A stretch of DNA of 64,000 nucleotides from G963667675 sp965197565 (GCA_965197565.1 CBDANK010000004.1:1364001-1428000); one strand, 5' to 3'. Shown: positions 1 through 8,690, numbered from the stretch's first letter. Notes: generated by a model not told the origin, from the letters alone. A program made the numbers and translations.

Positions 1-83
1 CGCGAGGGCGGATAGGCCGGATAACCAAGCGTTCCAGCCACATTATTGTGGTGGTCGACGAAGAAGAGGAGGAGGAGGCTTAA
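1..83 (+). CDS. rplV: 50S ribosomal protein L22, 3' end
   Basis: Only the last 26 codons lie in the window. They read in frame 3 as a basic stretch (RITKRSSHIIVVV) typical of the L22 C-terminus, followed by D and six glutamates before TAA. L22 binds 23S rRNA and lines the peptide exit tunnel. The position three bases before rpsC matches the standard S10 operon order. The poly-Glu tail is not typical of L22 and fits the acidic extensions of other ribosomal proteins here. Confidence 0.85.
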   Translation, partial: RGRIGRITKRSSHIIVVVDEEEEEEA

Positions 84-86
84 GGC

Positions 87-812
87 ATGGGCCAAAAAAC
101 CCATCCCTATGGGTTCAGGTTGGGCATAATCAAGGACTGGAAAGCACACTGGTACGCTCCCAACACAGCCACTTACCGGACCCTGGTGCTGGAGGACCTG
201 CGCCTGCGCGACAGCATCAAAAGAGAGTACGCCCCTTTTTCCGATGCCGGGATCTCCAGGGTGGAGATCGACCGCGGGGCTCAAGACAGCGTTATCAACA
301 TCCATTCGGCCCGGCCGGGCATCCTCATCGGGCGCGACGGTGAACGGGTTAAGCAACTGCGCAGCCGGCTTGAAGGCATCACCAAACGCAAAGTGCAATT
401 GAATATTATTGAGATCGGTCAACCGGAAATAGACGCTTACCTGGTGTCTCGCAATATCGCCGACCAGCTAGAACGGCGGGTTGCTTACCGCCGAGCCATG
501 CGGCAAGCAGCCCAACGAGCCATGCAAGGGGGCGCTGAAGGGATCAAGATAATAGTTAAGGGCCGCATCTCCGGTTCGGAAATCGCCCGGGTGGAAAAGC
601 TAAGGCTGGGCCAAGTACCCTTGCATACGCTGCGGGCCGATATCGACTACGGCATAGCGGAAGCCAGTACCGCCATGGGGCGCATCGGCGTCAAGACCTG
701 GGTGTATCGCGGGGAGATTTTGCCGCCGCCGCCTGAGGAGGTCGAGGAGTTGGAAACTATCGAAGTGACCGTTCAGGCAGACGAAATCTTGGACTCGATT
801 GAGGAATTCTAG
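87..812 (+). CDS. rpsC: 30S ribosomal protein S3
   Basis: This 241-residue protein begins MGQKTHPYGFRLGI, the conserved S3 start. It has the KH-type RNA-binding segment (RPGILIGRDGERVKQL, about residues 78-93) and the S3 C-terminal domain (GRISGSEIARVEK, about 155-167). S3 sits at the mRNA entry of the small subunit. The last 30 residues are proline- and glutamate-rich (PPPPEEVEELE), a modest acidic tail. The gene lies between rplV and rplP, as in the S10 operon. Confidence 0.97.
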   Translation: MGQKTHPYGFRLGIIKDWKAHWYAPNTATYRTLVLEDLRLRDSIKREYAPFSDAGISRVEIDRGAQDSVINIHSARPGILIGRDGERVKQLRSRLEGITKRKVQLNIIEIGQPEIDAYLVSRNIADQLERRVAYRRAMRQAAQRAMQGGAEGIKIIVKGRISGSEIARVEKLRLGQVPLHTLRADIDYGIAEASTAMGRIGVKTWVYRGEILPPPPEEVEELETIEVTVQADEILDSIEEF

Positions 813-823
813 AGGAGCTAACA

Positions 824-1261
824 ATGCTACAGCCCAAAAGGAGCAAATTCCGAAAGATCATCCGGGGCCGGCGCAAGGGTGCGGCCACCACGGGATCGAC
901 GGTATCTTTTGGCGAATTTGGCCTTAAGGCTCTGGGGGTCGACTGGATTACAGCCCGCCAGATTGAGGCGGCCCGGGTGGCTGTCACCCGCCGCCTTAGA
1001 AGGGGCGGACAAGTGTGGGTGCGGGTCTTCCCGGACAAGCCGGTGACCAAAAAGCCCGCCGAAACTCGGATGGGCGGCGGAAAATCGGGCGTAGACCATT
1101 GGGTGGCGGTAGTTAAACCGGGCCGGATACTCTTTGAAGTGGCCGGTGTGCCAGCCGAGGATGCGATTGAAGCCCTGCGGCTGGCGTCTCACAAACTACC
1201 CATCCCCACAAAGACAGTACACCGCGACCGGCTGGCGACTGCGGCCGGCGGGACTGGTTAG
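824..1261 (+). CDS. rplP: 50S ribosomal protein L16
   Basis: The protein has 145 residues, the usual L16 length. It starts MLQPKRSKFRKIIRGRRKG and contains the family signature around RMGGGKSGVDHWVAVVKPGR (about residues 82-101). L16 organises the A-site region of 23S rRNA. An AGAGGAG ribosome-binding site lies about 7 bases before the ATG. It follows rpsC by 11 bases in the operon. Confidence 0.97.
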   Translation: MLQPKRSKFRKIIRGRRKGAATTGSTVSFGEFGLKALGVDWITARQIEAARVAVTRRLRRGGQVWVRVFPDKPVTKKPAETRMGGGKSGVDHWVAVVKPGRILFEVAGVPAEDAIEALRLASHKLPIPTKTVHRDRLATAAGGTG

Positions 1262-1273
1262 GGGGACGCTGCG

Positions 1274-1471
1274 GTGCGGATGCACGACATAAGAGAACTG
1301 ACCGACCAACAACTGAGGGACGAGTTGAGCAAAGCCTACCGGGATTACATGAACCTCCGGTTCCGGGCAGCCACAAACCAATTGCCCGATACTAATCTGC
1401 CCAAAATAACCCGGAAGTCTATCGCGCGGCTGCGCACGGCAATGAACGAGCGCGGCCTGACGGTCAATTAG
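1274..1471 (+). CDS. rpmC: 50S ribosomal protein L29
   Basis: This 65-residue protein has the short two-helix pattern of L29: ELTDQQLRDELSKAYRDYMNLRF, then a charged second helix ending KSIARLRTAMNERGL. The annotated start is GTG; an ATG two codons later is an alternative. L29 sits at the exit-tunnel rim near the docking site for signal recognition particle and trigger factor. Position between rplP and rpsQ is standard. Confidence 0.95.
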   Translation: MRMHDIRELTDQQLRDELSKAYRDYMNLRFRAATNQLPDTNLPKITRKSIARLRTAMNERGLTVN

Positions 1472-1473
1472 CC

Positions 1474-1887
1474 ATGGCTAAAGCGATGCGCAAAGTCCGC
1501 ACCGGCTTGGTGGTGCGCAACGTGGCGGACAAAACAGCGGTTGTGGAGATGGTGTGGAAGCAGCGGCACCGCTTGTACCGAAAACAAGTGCGTCGGGTGG
1601 CCCGGTTCCACGTTCACGATCCCCTGAACCAGTGTCAACTGGGAGATACGGTCCGTATCCAGGAGGTTAGACCCGTATCCAAGACCAAACGTTGGCGGTT
1701 GCTGGAAGTCTTGGAACGCCGCCGGGTGGCCGAGGTGCGGCCTATCGAGCTAGAAGCCGATGCGGAGATTGTGACGGCTTCAGAAGAAGCAGCCGAGCCG
1801 GAAAACAAAGAAGCCGAAGAATCACCGGCAGACCAATATGGAGACGACGGTGATTCCATGACGGAAGGCGAGGATTCAGAAAAGTGA
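1474..1887 (+). CDS. rpsQ: 30S ribosomal protein S17 with acidic C-terminal extension
   Basis: Residues 1-80 are a normal S17 OB-fold (RTGLVVRNVADKTAVV; RVARFHVHDPLNQC; GDTVRIQEVRPVSKTKRW). S17 is normally about 80-90 residues, but this one has 137. The extra 50 residues are strongly acidic and low in complexity (ASEEAAEPENKEAEES, ending GDDGDSMTEGEDSEK). The stop overlaps the rplN start in GTGA, so the two are probably translationally coupled. The tail's role is unknown. Confidence 0.95.
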   Translation: MAKAMRKVRTGLVVRNVADKTAVVEMVWKQRHRLYRKQVRRVARFHVHDPLNQCQLGDTVRIQEVRPVSKTKRWRLLEVLERRRVAEVRPIELEADAEIVTASEEAAEPENKEAEESPADQYGDDGDSMTEGEDSEK

Positions 1888-2252
1888 TTCAGACCTACAC
1901 ACGACTCACTGTGGCGGATAATAGCGGGGCCAAAGTCATCCGGCTGATCAATATCCCAGGGAGCAGCAACCGGAGGTTCGCCGGCATCGGTGATGTGGTT
2001 GTGTGCAACGTCCGGGAAGCCAGCCCCAATTCACCTGTGCGAAAAGGAGAAGTGGTAAGAGCGGTGGTTATACGCCAGGCTCAGTCTCATCGCAGGGAGG
2101 ATGGCACCTATATAAAGTTCGACGACAATGCGGCGGTATTGATATTGGAGAACCGGCTGCCCCGGGGCACCCGAATTTTCGGGCCGGTAGCCCGGGAGCT
2201 GCGGGAAAAAGGCTTTATGCGAATCATTTCCCTAGCCCCGGAGGTGGTATAA
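1884..2252 (+). CDS. rplN: 50S ribosomal protein L14
   Basis: The 122-residue product starts MIQTYTRLTVADNSGAKVI, the highly conserved L14 N-terminus, and has the usual family length. It begins with GTG inside the rpsQ stop (GTGA) and its own stop overlaps the rplX start (TAATG), indicating tight coupling. L14 lies at the subunit interface. Nothing unusual is seen in the sequence. Confidence 0.97.
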   Translation: MIQTYTRLTVADNSGAKVIRLINIPGSSNRRFAGIGDVVVCNVREASPNSPVRKGEVVRAVVIRQAQSHRREDGTYIKFDDNAAVLILENRLPRGTRIFGPVARELREKGFMRIISLAPEVV

Positions 2253-2572
2253 TGCGCATCCGAAATGGGGATACGGTGCTGGTCATAGCTGGCAAGGAAA
2301 AGGGTAAGACCGGGCGGGTCGACCGGCAGTTGCCCAAAGAAAACCGGCTGGTCATAGAGGGTGTGAACCTGGTTACCCGCCACGTGCGCCCCCGTCCCAA
2401 CGTCAGACAGTCGGGGCGGATCCAGCAAGAAGCGCCCATCCACATCTCCAACGTAGTCCTGATTTGCAATAAGTGCAATCAACCGGTTAAGCCCGCCGTA
2501 GTCCACCTGGAAACCGGCGACCGGGTCAGAGGCTGCCCTAAGTGTAAGGAAGTGATTGACGATGCCCGATGA
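2252..2572 (+). CDS. rplX: 50S ribosomal protein L24
   Basis: This is a 106-residue protein starting at the ATG at 2252. The KOW motif is visible at residues 3-20 (IRNGDTVLVIAGKEKGKTGRV). A CxxC pair (CNKC, CPKC) near the C-terminus suggests the zinc-ribbon form found in some L24. L24 is an early assembly protein of the large subunit. The open frame extends upstream to 2003, but that part overlaps rplN and has no L24 similarity, so the ATG in the TAATG junction was chosen. Confidence 0.95.
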   Translation: MRIRNGDTVLVIAGKEKGKTGRVDRQLPKENRLVIEGVNLVTRHVRPRPNVRQSGRIQQEAPIHISNVVLICNKCNQPVKPAVVHLETGDRVRGCPKCKEVIDDAR

Positions 2573-3344
2573 GGTCCAATCTGAAGAGCAAGCCCAAGCC
2601 GCTGCTGAGACAGCCGGCAACCAACAGGCGGAGGCCCAGGCTGCCAGCCCGACTCAAACCCCGGTGAAGACGGAAAGCGAGCCGGCCCAGCGAGCCCCCC
2701 GCCGGCGGAGGGCCGCCGGAGGCGCCCGGTCTTCCCGAAGCCAGCGGGCGGCGGCAACGGCAGTGGCTGAGGAGCCGGAGGTGGATGAGAGCCCCCCCCA
2801 GCCCCGGTTGCTCGATACTTACCGCAACGAAATTGTGCCTGCTTTGATGCGGGAGTTTAGCTTCGACAACCCCATGCGGGCGCCGCGTATAAAAAAGATA
2901 GTTTTGAATATTGGCGTAGGAGAAGCTCTGACCGACAGCAGGGCGATGGAGGGCGCAACCCGGGACCTGATGAACATCAGCGGCCAGAAACCGGTGATCA
3001 CGCGGGCCCGCAAGTCCATTGCCGGTTTCAAAGTAAGGGAGGGCAATCCCGTAGGCACCTCAGTGACTCTGCGGGGCGCCCGGATGTACCATTTCTTGGA
3101 CCGGTTAATCAACGTCGCTCTGCCCCGTATCCGCGACTTCCGGGGAATTGCCCGCTTGGGGTTTGATGGGCGAGGAAACTTTTCTATTGGCATTAGAGAG
3201 CAAATCATCTTCCCGGAGATTGACTACAACCAGATCGATCGAATTCGCGGCCTGCAGGTTACCATAGCCACCAACGCCCCCAACGATGCCGAGGCGATAC
3301 GTCTGCTGGAACTGTACGGCATGCCATTCGTTCGTCAGACCTAA
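2562..3344 (+). CDS. rplE: 50S ribosomal protein L5 with long N-terminal extension
   Basis: The L5 core starts near residue 83 (LLDTYRNEIVPALMREF) and carries the conserved NPMRAPRIKKIVLNIGVGEA and GVTVTLRG-type segments through to the C-terminus. Bacterial L5 is about 180 residues; here about 80 extra residues precede it, rich in Ala, Gln, Glu and then Arg-Arg-Arg. The start used is the ATG at 2562 overlapping the rplX stop; a TTG at 2556 is also possible. L5 binds 5S rRNA. The extension looks disordered and its role is unknown. Confidence 0.93.
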   Translation: MPDEVQSEEQAQAAAETAGNQQAEAQAASPTQTPVKTESEPAQRAPRRRRAAGGARSSRSQRAAATAVAEEPEVDESPPQPRLLDTYRNEIVPALMREFSFDNPMRAPRIKKIVLNIGVGEALTDSRAMEGATRDLMNISGQKPVITRARKSIAGFKVREGNPVGTSVTLRGARMYHFLDRLINVALPRIRDFRGIARLGFDGRGNFSIGIREQIIFPEIDYNQIDRIRGLQVTIATNAPNDAEAIRLLELYGMPFVRQT

Positions 3345-3354
3345 AGGAGCCTTC

Positions 3355-3540
3355 TTGGCTAAGTCGTCCAAAATTCAGAAATGGTTAAAACCAAGCAGAT
3401 ACCCAGGACGGAACCACAGCCGGTGCCACCGTTGCGGCCGCCCTCGGGCCTACATCCGGCACTTCGGCATCTGCCGTATTTGTTTCCGGGAGTTGGCGTT
3501 ATCCGGTGAATTGCCCGGTGTGCGCAAGGCCAGTTGGTAG
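3355..3540 (+). CDS. rpsZ: 30S ribosomal protein S14, zinc-binding type Z
   Basis: The 61-residue protein shows the type Z S14 pattern CHRCGRPRAYIRHFGICRICF, with two CxxC pairs that bind zinc. The start is TTG at 3355, placed 6 bases after a strong AAAGGAG that overlaps the rplE stop; this gives the usual length of 61. An open frame continues upstream to 3286 but only overlaps rplE. S14 lies in the 30S head. Confidence 0.95.
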   Translation: MAKSSKIQKWLKPSRYPGRNHSRCHRCGRPRAYIRHFGICRICFRELALSGELPGVRKASW

Positions 3541-3619
3541 CAGAATCAGGAACAGGGCGGGCCCTGATTACAGAGCGCATAGACAATATATTTAAATCAG
3601 CCCAGAGGAAAACGGAATC

Positions 3620-4018
3620 ATGCCGGTGACCGATCCAGTCGCGGACATGCTAACCCGGATTCGTAATGCTATACAGGTGCGCCACGAATCGGTGTTGGTC
3701 CCGCATTCCAAGTTGAAACTCGCCATTGCCAAGATTCTTAAAGAAGAAGGCTACATACGGGACTACGATATACCGAGAGGAAGGGCCCATCCCACTCTCC
3801 GGGTGCATTTGGCTTATCGGGAAAACCGGGTCCCGGCCATTACCGGGTTGAAACGAGTCAGCAAGCCGGGTCTGCGGGCCTATGTGGGTAAAGGAGAGAT
3901 ACCCCGGGTCTATGGCGGCCTTGGACTGGCCGTCCTTTCCACTTCAAAAGGGCTCATGTCGGGACGCCATGCTTGGCGGCAAGGCATTGGAGGGGAGTTG
4001 CTCTGCTATGTCTGGTAA
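3620..4018 (+). CDS. rpsH: 30S ribosomal protein S8
   Basis: The protein has 132 residues, typical of S8, and starts TDPVADMLTRIRNAI. The conserved C-terminal STSKGLMSGRHA segment (about residues 108-120) binds helix 21 of 16S rRNA. An 80-base gap separates it from rpsZ and an AGAGGAAAA-type ribosome-binding site precedes the ATG. Its end overlaps the rplF start by 11 bases. Confidence 0.97.
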   Translation: MPVTDPVADMLTRIRNAIQVRHESVLVPHSKLKLAIAKILKEEGYIRDYDIPRGRAHPTLRVHLAYRENRVPAITGLKRVSKPGLRAYVGKGEIPRVYGGLGLAVLSTSKGLMSGRHAWRQGIGGELLCYVW

Positions 4019-4598
4019 CGACACGAATAATCTCAAGACCCAAAACCGAACGCTCTCCCGCATCGGCCGAAGGCCGATCCCGGTCCCGTCCGGGGTGGAA
4101 GTGAAAGTCGGCTATGGAGAAGTGACGGTCAAAGGACCCGGCGGGACATTGACCCAAAAGTATCATCCCGATGTAGTTGTCAAGGTAGAGGACGGCGTCG
4201 TTGTAGTAGAGCGTCTCTCGGCCAGGAAGTTCCATCATTCGTTGCATGGGCTGACCCGCAGCTTGGTGGCTAACGCCATCACCGGGGTTAGTGACGGCTA
4301 TAGAAAGACCCTGGAGTTGATGGGAGTAGGCTACAGAGTGCAACAGGCGGGCGACGGCGTCATCCTCAACGTAGGGTACAGCCACCCGGTGGAAATTCAC
4401 CCGGAAGAAGGGGTGACCATGGAGGTGGAGGGCAATAACCGGGTGCATATACGGGGGATCGATAAACAGAAAGTGGGTGCCCTGGCGGCCAAGGTCCGCC
4501 AAGTCAGGCCGCCCAACGCTTATAAAGAGAAGGGGATACGATACCAGGGTGAAGTACTGCACTTCAAACCGGGGAAAGCGGCAGGCCGCAAAGCCTAG
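4008..4598 (+). CDS. rplF: 50S ribosomal protein L6
   Basis: The 196-residue product carries two L6 domains: SRIGRRPIPVPSGVEV near residue 17, and RGIDKQKVGALAAKVR with VRPPNAYKEKGIRY near the C-terminus. The ATG at 4008 lies within the end of rpsH and is preceded by AGGGGAG, so translational coupling is likely. About 12 residues before the conserved core are extra compared with most L6 proteins. L6 contacts the sarcin-ricin loop region. Confidence 0.95.
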   Translation: MSGNDTNNLKTQNRTLSRIGRRPIPVPSGVEVKVGYGEVTVKGPGGTLTQKYHPDVVVKVEDGVVVVERLSARKFHHSLHGLTRSLVANAITGVSDGYRKTLELMGVGYRVQQAGDGVILNVGYSHPVEIHPEEGVTMEVEGNNRVHIRGIDKQKVGALAAKVRQVRPPNAYKEKGIRYQGEVLHFKPGKAAGRKA

Positions 4599-4600
4599 AT

Positions 4601-4966
4601 ATGCCTAGAGATAAGGACTCTCGTAAATTCAGAGTGGTGCGCCATATCCGGGTCCGGAGAAAGGTGAGAGGCAGTCCGGAACGCCCCCGTTTGTGCGTGT
4701 TCCGAAGCTTGCGGTACATTTACGCGCAGGTCATCGACGACAGCACCGGCCACACCTTGGCGGCCGCCAGCAGCGTCGAGGCGGCGGCCGCGGGCGCCAA
4801 GAGCCGCCCCAAGTTGGCAGTGTCTCAAGCCGTAGGGAAGTTGATAGCGGAACGCACCCTGGCCAAGGGCATTTCCCAGGTAGTATTCGACCGCGGCGGT
4901 TATAAGTATCATGGCCGGGTGAAGGCACTGGCCGAGGCTTCGCGGGAAGGCGGGCTCAGATTTTGA
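4601..4966 (+). CDS. rplR: 50S ribosomal protein L18
   Basis: The protein has 121 residues, the usual length, with conserved elements RKVRGSPERPRLCVFRS, YAQVIDDSTGHTLAAAS, and the C-terminal FDRGGYKYHGRVKALAEA. L18 binds 5S rRNA together with L5. It starts 3 bases after rplF and ends 5 bases before the most upstream possible start of rpsE. Confidence 0.97.
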   Translation: MPRDKDSRKFRVVRHIRVRRKVRGSPERPRLCVFRSLRYIYAQVIDDSTGHTLAAASSVEAAAAGAKSRPKLAVSQAVGKLIAERTLAKGISQVVFDRGGYKYHGRVKALAEASREGGLRF

Positions 4967-5027
4967 CGCAGTGCCCGCCGAATCACCCGCTTACTCACCT
5001 GCCCACGAGAGGAGGACCGGCTTACTA

Positions 5028-5555
5028 ATGGTTACGGCGTTCGATAGGGGCCAATTTGGCCGAGCACGGGAGGACGATGCCGGAGGGATGTCGGAGCGGG
5101 TGGTCTATACCCGCCGTATCGCCAAGGTGGTGAAGGGCGGCCGCCGTCTTAGATTCAACGCCCTCGTGGTGGTGGGGGATGGGGAAGGCCAAGTAGGAGC
5201 AGGACTGGGAAAGGCACTGGTTATTCCAGATGCGGTCCGTAAAGGCAACGCCATCGCCCGCCGCAATATGGTCCAGATTCCGCTGCGAGGAAGCACCATT
5301 CCTCAACAAATCACAGTTAAGAAGGGCGCCACCATCGTCCTGATCAAACCGGCCAGAGAGGGCACCGGGGTTATCGCCGCAGGAGCCATGCGGGCGATGC
5401 TGGAATTGGGCGGGGTGCGGGATGTGGTTGGCAAATCCTTGGGTTCAAGGAACCCGATAAATATCGTATACGCCACTATGGAGGCGCTGCGACAGCTTCG
5501 AGACCCGGAACAGGAACTGGCCCGGCGCGGCCGCGGCCGCCGCGACGGCGCCTGA
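5028..5555 (+). CDS. rpsE: 30S ribosomal protein S5
   Basis: The S5 double-stranded-RNA-binding domain is clear (SERVVYTRRIAKVVKGGRRL, GDGEGQVGAGLGKAL), followed by the C-terminal domain (GTGVIAAGAMRAMLELGGV, SLGSRNPINIVYAT). The ATG at 5028 gives 175 residues, close to the usual length. The frame stays open to a GTG at 4971, which would add 19 residues unlike S5. A purine-rich GAGAGGAGG lies about 12 bases upstream of the ATG. S5 contributes to decoding accuracy. Confidence 0.94.
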   Translation: MVTAFDRGQFGRAREDDAGGMSERVVYTRRIAKVVKGGRRLRFNALVVVGDGEGQVGAGLGKALVIPDAVRKGNAIARRNMVQIPLRGSTIPQQITVKKGATIVLIKPAREGTGVIAAGAMRAMLELGGVRDVVGKSLGSRNPINIVYATMEALRQLRDPEQELARRGRGRRDGA

Positions 5556-5587
5556 TATACATCCTCCAACCTTATTTCAGCGAGTAC

Positions 5588-5785
5588 GTGTTGACCACAC
5601 AGCTAAAAATTACTTGGAAAAAAAGCTGCATTGGCAAGCCCCAATCTCAGCGGAGAATTATACGCTCCCTTGGCTTGCGCCGGCTGCACCATTCGGTCGT
5701 CCACATGGATACGCCGACCATCCGCGGGATGGTGAATAAAGTGATCCACCTGATTGCTGTGGAAAAACTGGAAGCAACCGGCTGA
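5588..5785 (+). CDS. rpmD: 50S ribosomal protein L30
   Basis: This 65-residue protein has the compact L30 pattern: LKITWKKSCIGKPQSQRRIIRSLGLRRLHHSV, then TPTIRGMVNKVIHLIAVE. L30 is small and absent from some bacteria. The start is GTG at 5588, or TTG directly after. It sits between rpsE and rplO as in the spc operon. Confidence 0.94.
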   Translation: MLTTQLKITWKKSCIGKPQSQRRIIRSLGLRRLHHSVVHMDTPTIRGMVNKVIHLIAVEKLEATG

Positions 5786-5802
5786 CCGGCGAGGTTAATC
5801 CG

Positions 5803-6246
5803 ATGATGGAACACCAATTGGTCCCTCATAAAGGGGCGAGAAAAAACAGGAAGCGGGTTGGCCGGGGAGATGCTGCTGGGCAGGGCAGCACTGCCGGCAA
5901 AGGAATGAAGGGCCAGAAATCCCGGTCTGGCGGCGGCCCCCGGGTGGGCTTCGAGGGAGGCCAACTGCCTCTCACCAAGGGCCTGCCGATGAAGCGGGGC
6001 TTCACCAACCGGTTCAAGACGTACTACTCCCTAGTGAAAATAGCTGCTCTTGATAGTTTCGACTCGGAAGACAGCATCACCCCCGAATTGTTGCACCAAC
6101 GGGGATACCTGCGGAACCTAAAGCAGCCGGTTAAGATCGTGGGGGACGGTGAGATTAGCAAACCCCTCACCGTAGCGGCCCATAAGTTTACGCGCTCCGC
6201 CCGGCAGAAGATTGAGGCGGCCAAGGGAAGGGTGGAGGAGCTTTAG
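5803..6246 (+). CDS. rplO: 50S ribosomal protein L15
   Basis: The 147-residue product shows the Gly/Lys/Arg-rich N-terminal arm of L15 (KNRKRVGRGDAAGQGSTAGKG, KGQKSRSGGGPRVGFEGGQ) and a globular C-terminal domain ending FTRSARQKIEAAKG. L15 is a late-assembly 23S rRNA-binding protein. Two adjacent ATG codons (5803, 5806) could start it. It is followed by secY after 5 bases. Confidence 0.97.
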   Translation: MMEHQLVPHKGARKNRKRVGRGDAAGQGSTAGKGMKGQKSRSGGGPRVGFEGGQLPLTKGLPMKRGFTNRFKTYYSLVKIAALDSFDSEDSITPELLHQRGYLRNLKQPVKIVGDGEISKPLTVAAHKFTRSARQKIEAAKGRVEEL

Positions 6247-6251
6247 GCCAG

Positions 6252-7604
6252 ATGATATCCGCGGAGACCCAGGGTGGACGCTTCCCCCGCTTGCTTCAGG
6301 CTGCCATAGACGCCTTCAGCCTGCCGGACCTGCGGGGTAAAATCCTGTTCACCTTGGCGATACTGGCCCTGTATCGCTTTGCCGCCCAAATCCCCATACC
6401 CGGCATTAACAGCGCCCAACTGGATAACCTGTTCGACAGCAACCAGTTGTTGGGTTTCTTGGACCTTTTCAGCGGGGGCGCCCTGCGGCGCATGAGCATC
6501 GTGGCCTTGGGCGTCTTCCCATACATCACCGCTTCCATTGTGATGCAGTTGCTTACCCCGGTGATACCGGCCCTCCAGGAGCTTTCCCGGGAGGGGGAGT
6601 CGGGCCGGGCCAAGATGAACCGTTATGTTCACTTGCTTACCGTGCCTATTGCCTTGGCCCAAGGGTATGGACAGCTGATGTTGTTGCAGCAGAGCAACGT
6701 CTTCGTGGATGCGTCAGGAGTCGCGCTATTCACCGTCGGATTCAGCGGAGACTCTTTATTGCCCACCCTTGCCGCTCTCACCTCCATCGTGGCCGGGACT
6801 ATGTTCTTGGTCTGGCTGGGAGAACTAATCACCGAGAAGGGCATTGGCAACGGCATTTCTTTGATAATTTTTGCCGGAATCGTGGCCGGCTTCCCGGGCC
6901 TTCTCGCCCAAGGATTTTTGGACCGGGACAACGTATTGGGCATCGGGTTCTTTGCCATCATCGGCGTGCTTATAATCGCTCTCATCGTAATGTTCAACGA
7001 GGCCCACCGTCGTATTCCAGTCCAGTACGGCCGCAGCATTTTTCGAGGCGGGCGGATGTACCGTCAAAGCGGCGCTACCTATTTGCCATTGCGCATAAAT
7101 TCTGCGGGTATGATCCCCCTGATTTTCGCTTTCTCCATCGTGATCCTGCCGGGCACGGTGGCCACTTACTTCGCCACCAACTCCAGTTGGATCGGCGACG
7201 TGGCCCGTTTCTTCGCTGATATCCTGGTGCCCACCTCACCGCTCTACTGGATCATGGTGTTTATCCTGGTAGTGATTTTCACCTTTTTCTACACCCTGGT
7301 GGTGTTCAATCAGCAGAACCTGGCGGAAAATCTGCAACGCAACGGGGGGTTTGTGCTGGGGATCCGTCCCGGCAAGCCCACTCAAGATTACCTTAACCGG
7401 GTAATCGTCAGAATCACCATGGGAGGCGCCATATTTTTGGGGTTCATTGCCATCGTTCCTTATTTAGCTTCCCTGGTAACCGACGTGCAAGCTATTTCCC
7501 TTAGCAGCACCAGTCTGTTAATCATGGTTGGGGTTGGTCTGGATACCCTGCGCCAGTTGGAGGCGCAACTCATGATGCGTAATTACGAAGGATTCTTAAG
7601 ATAG
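6252..7604 (+). CDS. secY: Preprotein translocase subunit SecY
   Basis: The 450-residue protein has the ten-helix SecY pattern with the signatures IPIPGIN (about residue 48), GVFPYITASIVMQLL (about 96) and the cytosolic loop ENLQRNGGFVLGIRPGKPT (about 358). It forms the protein-conducting channel of the Sec system with SecE and SecG in the cytoplasmic membrane. Its length is normal. It is placed between rplO and adk, the usual spc-operon order. Confidence 0.97.
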   Translation: MISAETQGGRFPRLLQAAIDAFSLPDLRGKILFTLAILALYRFAAQIPIPGINSAQLDNLFDSNQLLGFLDLFSGGALRRMSIVALGVFPYITASIVMQLLTPVIPALQELSREGESGRAKMNRYVHLLTVPIALAQGYGQLMLLQQSNVFVDASGVALFTVGFSGDSLLPTLAALTSIVAGTMFLVWLGELITEKGIGNGISLIIFAGIVAGFPGLLAQGFLDRDNVLGIGFFAIIGVLIIALIVMFNEAHRRIPVQYGRSIFRGGRMYRQSGATYLPLRINSAGMIPLIFAFSIVILPGTVATYFATNSSWIGDVARFFADILVPTSPLYWIMVFILVVIFTFFYTLVVFNQQNLAENLQRNGGFVLGIRPGKPTQDYLNRVIVRITMGGAIFLGFIAIVPYLASLVTDVQAISLSSTSLLIMVGVGLDTLRQLEAQLMMRNYEGFLR

Positions 7605-7606
7605 CT

Positions 7607-8290
7607 TTGGCTCAAGAACCTCGACTGGTATTGTTCGGTCCCCCAGGGGCGGGGAAAGGCACCCAGGCCCAGTTGCTACGGGACCGGTGGCGGGTGATTC
7701 ATATCTCATCCGGCGATCTGTTCCGCCGGAACCTCCAAGAACAGACTCCCTTGGGCCTCAAGGCTGCGGAGTTTATGAACCAGGGGATATTGGTGCCCGA
7801 TGAGGTGACCATCGACATCGTCCTAGAGAAGGTGCTCTCCTTGGCGGCTAAGGAAGGGTTTATCCTGGACGGCTTTCCGCGCAACACCAATCAAGCGCAA
7901 GTCTTGGAAGAGGCCTTGGAACGACGCTCCCGGGGTCTGGACAAAGTGGTGCACATCGACCTACCGGAGGAAGAGTTGTTGCGGCGGCTTGGCGGCCGCT
8001 TCATTTGCCGCCAGTGTCAGACCCCTCAAAATATTGACCTGGCGACCTCGGATGGGGTGGAGCAAGGGCCATCCGAGGCTAAGGAGTTCAAGTGCCCGCA
8101 GTGTGGAGGAGGGCTTTACCAAAGGACCGACGATAGCCCCGATGCCGTCAAACGGCGGGTCCAGGTATACCATCAGGAAACCACCCCTGTTTTGGACTTC
8201 TACCGCAAAAAAGGCTTGCTGGTGGATGTCGCCGGATTGGGAACCATCCAGGCGGTCAATAAGCGGGTGCTAGCGGCCTTAGGGTACTGA
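7607..8290 (+). CDS. adk: Adenylate kinase, zinc-LID type
   Basis: The protein has the P-loop GPPGAGKGTQ at residues 11-20, the AMP-binding ISSGDLFRRN and DGFPRN segments, and a long LID with four cysteines (CRQC and CPQC) that should bind zinc. It makes 2 ADP from ATP and AMP in the cytosol. It starts with TTG at 7607, two bases after the secY stop, so coupling is likely. At 227 residues it is of long-form length. Confidence 0.96.
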   Translation: MAQEPRLVLFGPPGAGKGTQAQLLRDRWRVIHISSGDLFRRNLQEQTPLGLKAAEFMNQGILVPDEVTIDIVLEKVLSLAAKEGFILDGFPRNTNQAQVLEEALERRSRGLDKVVHIDLPEEELLRRLGGRFICRQCQTPQNIDLATSDGVEQGPSEAKEFKCPQCGGGLYQRTDDSPDAVKRRVQVYHQETTPVLDFYRKKGLLVDVAGLGTIQAVNKRVLAALGY

Positions 8291-8394
8291 TAGGCGGGAG
8301 TGGGCGCCGGAACTTTGCGCTGGAGCAAGAGCCTGGTCCGAGTACCTAAGAAAGACAATGCAGTCAAGGGTTTTAGGCCCCTCGCTCCGCTCGG

Positions 8395-8690
8395 GTGACA
8401 TGGTAGAGTGGCTCGGGGTGACATGGTGGAGAGTGTTCGGGGTCGAATGATAGAGTGGCTCGGAACCTGCCCCTGGCTTGAACAGGGGGTGAAATGGTGG
8501 AGAGTGCTCGGGGTGAAATAGTAGAGTGGCTCGGAGCCTGCCCCTGGCTTGAACAGGGGGGTGACAATGAAAAGACCCTGGGCCGCAGAGAGGACGATTG
8601 CAAAGTTGCCCGCTAAAGACCAAATCCGCTCGTGGTGAGCCTGTCGAACCATGAACCGACGGCCCTTCGACAAGCTCAGGGTGAACGGGG
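8395..8690. repeat. Repeat-filled gap between adk and map
   Basis: The 488-base gap 8291-8778 contains no convincing gene. Short units alternate: TAGAGTGGCTCGG followed by GGTGACATGG or GGTGAAATGG repeats about four times between 8405 and 8540, and a CCTGCCCCTGGCTTGAACAG unit occurs at 8467 and 8537. The segment 8534-8580 recurs inverted at 27141-27186 with only two differences. From 8620 to 8690 lie the two arms of the widespread genomic palindrome (GTGGTGAGCCTGTCGAACCA and CCCTTCGACAAGCTCAGGGT). Confidence 0.8.
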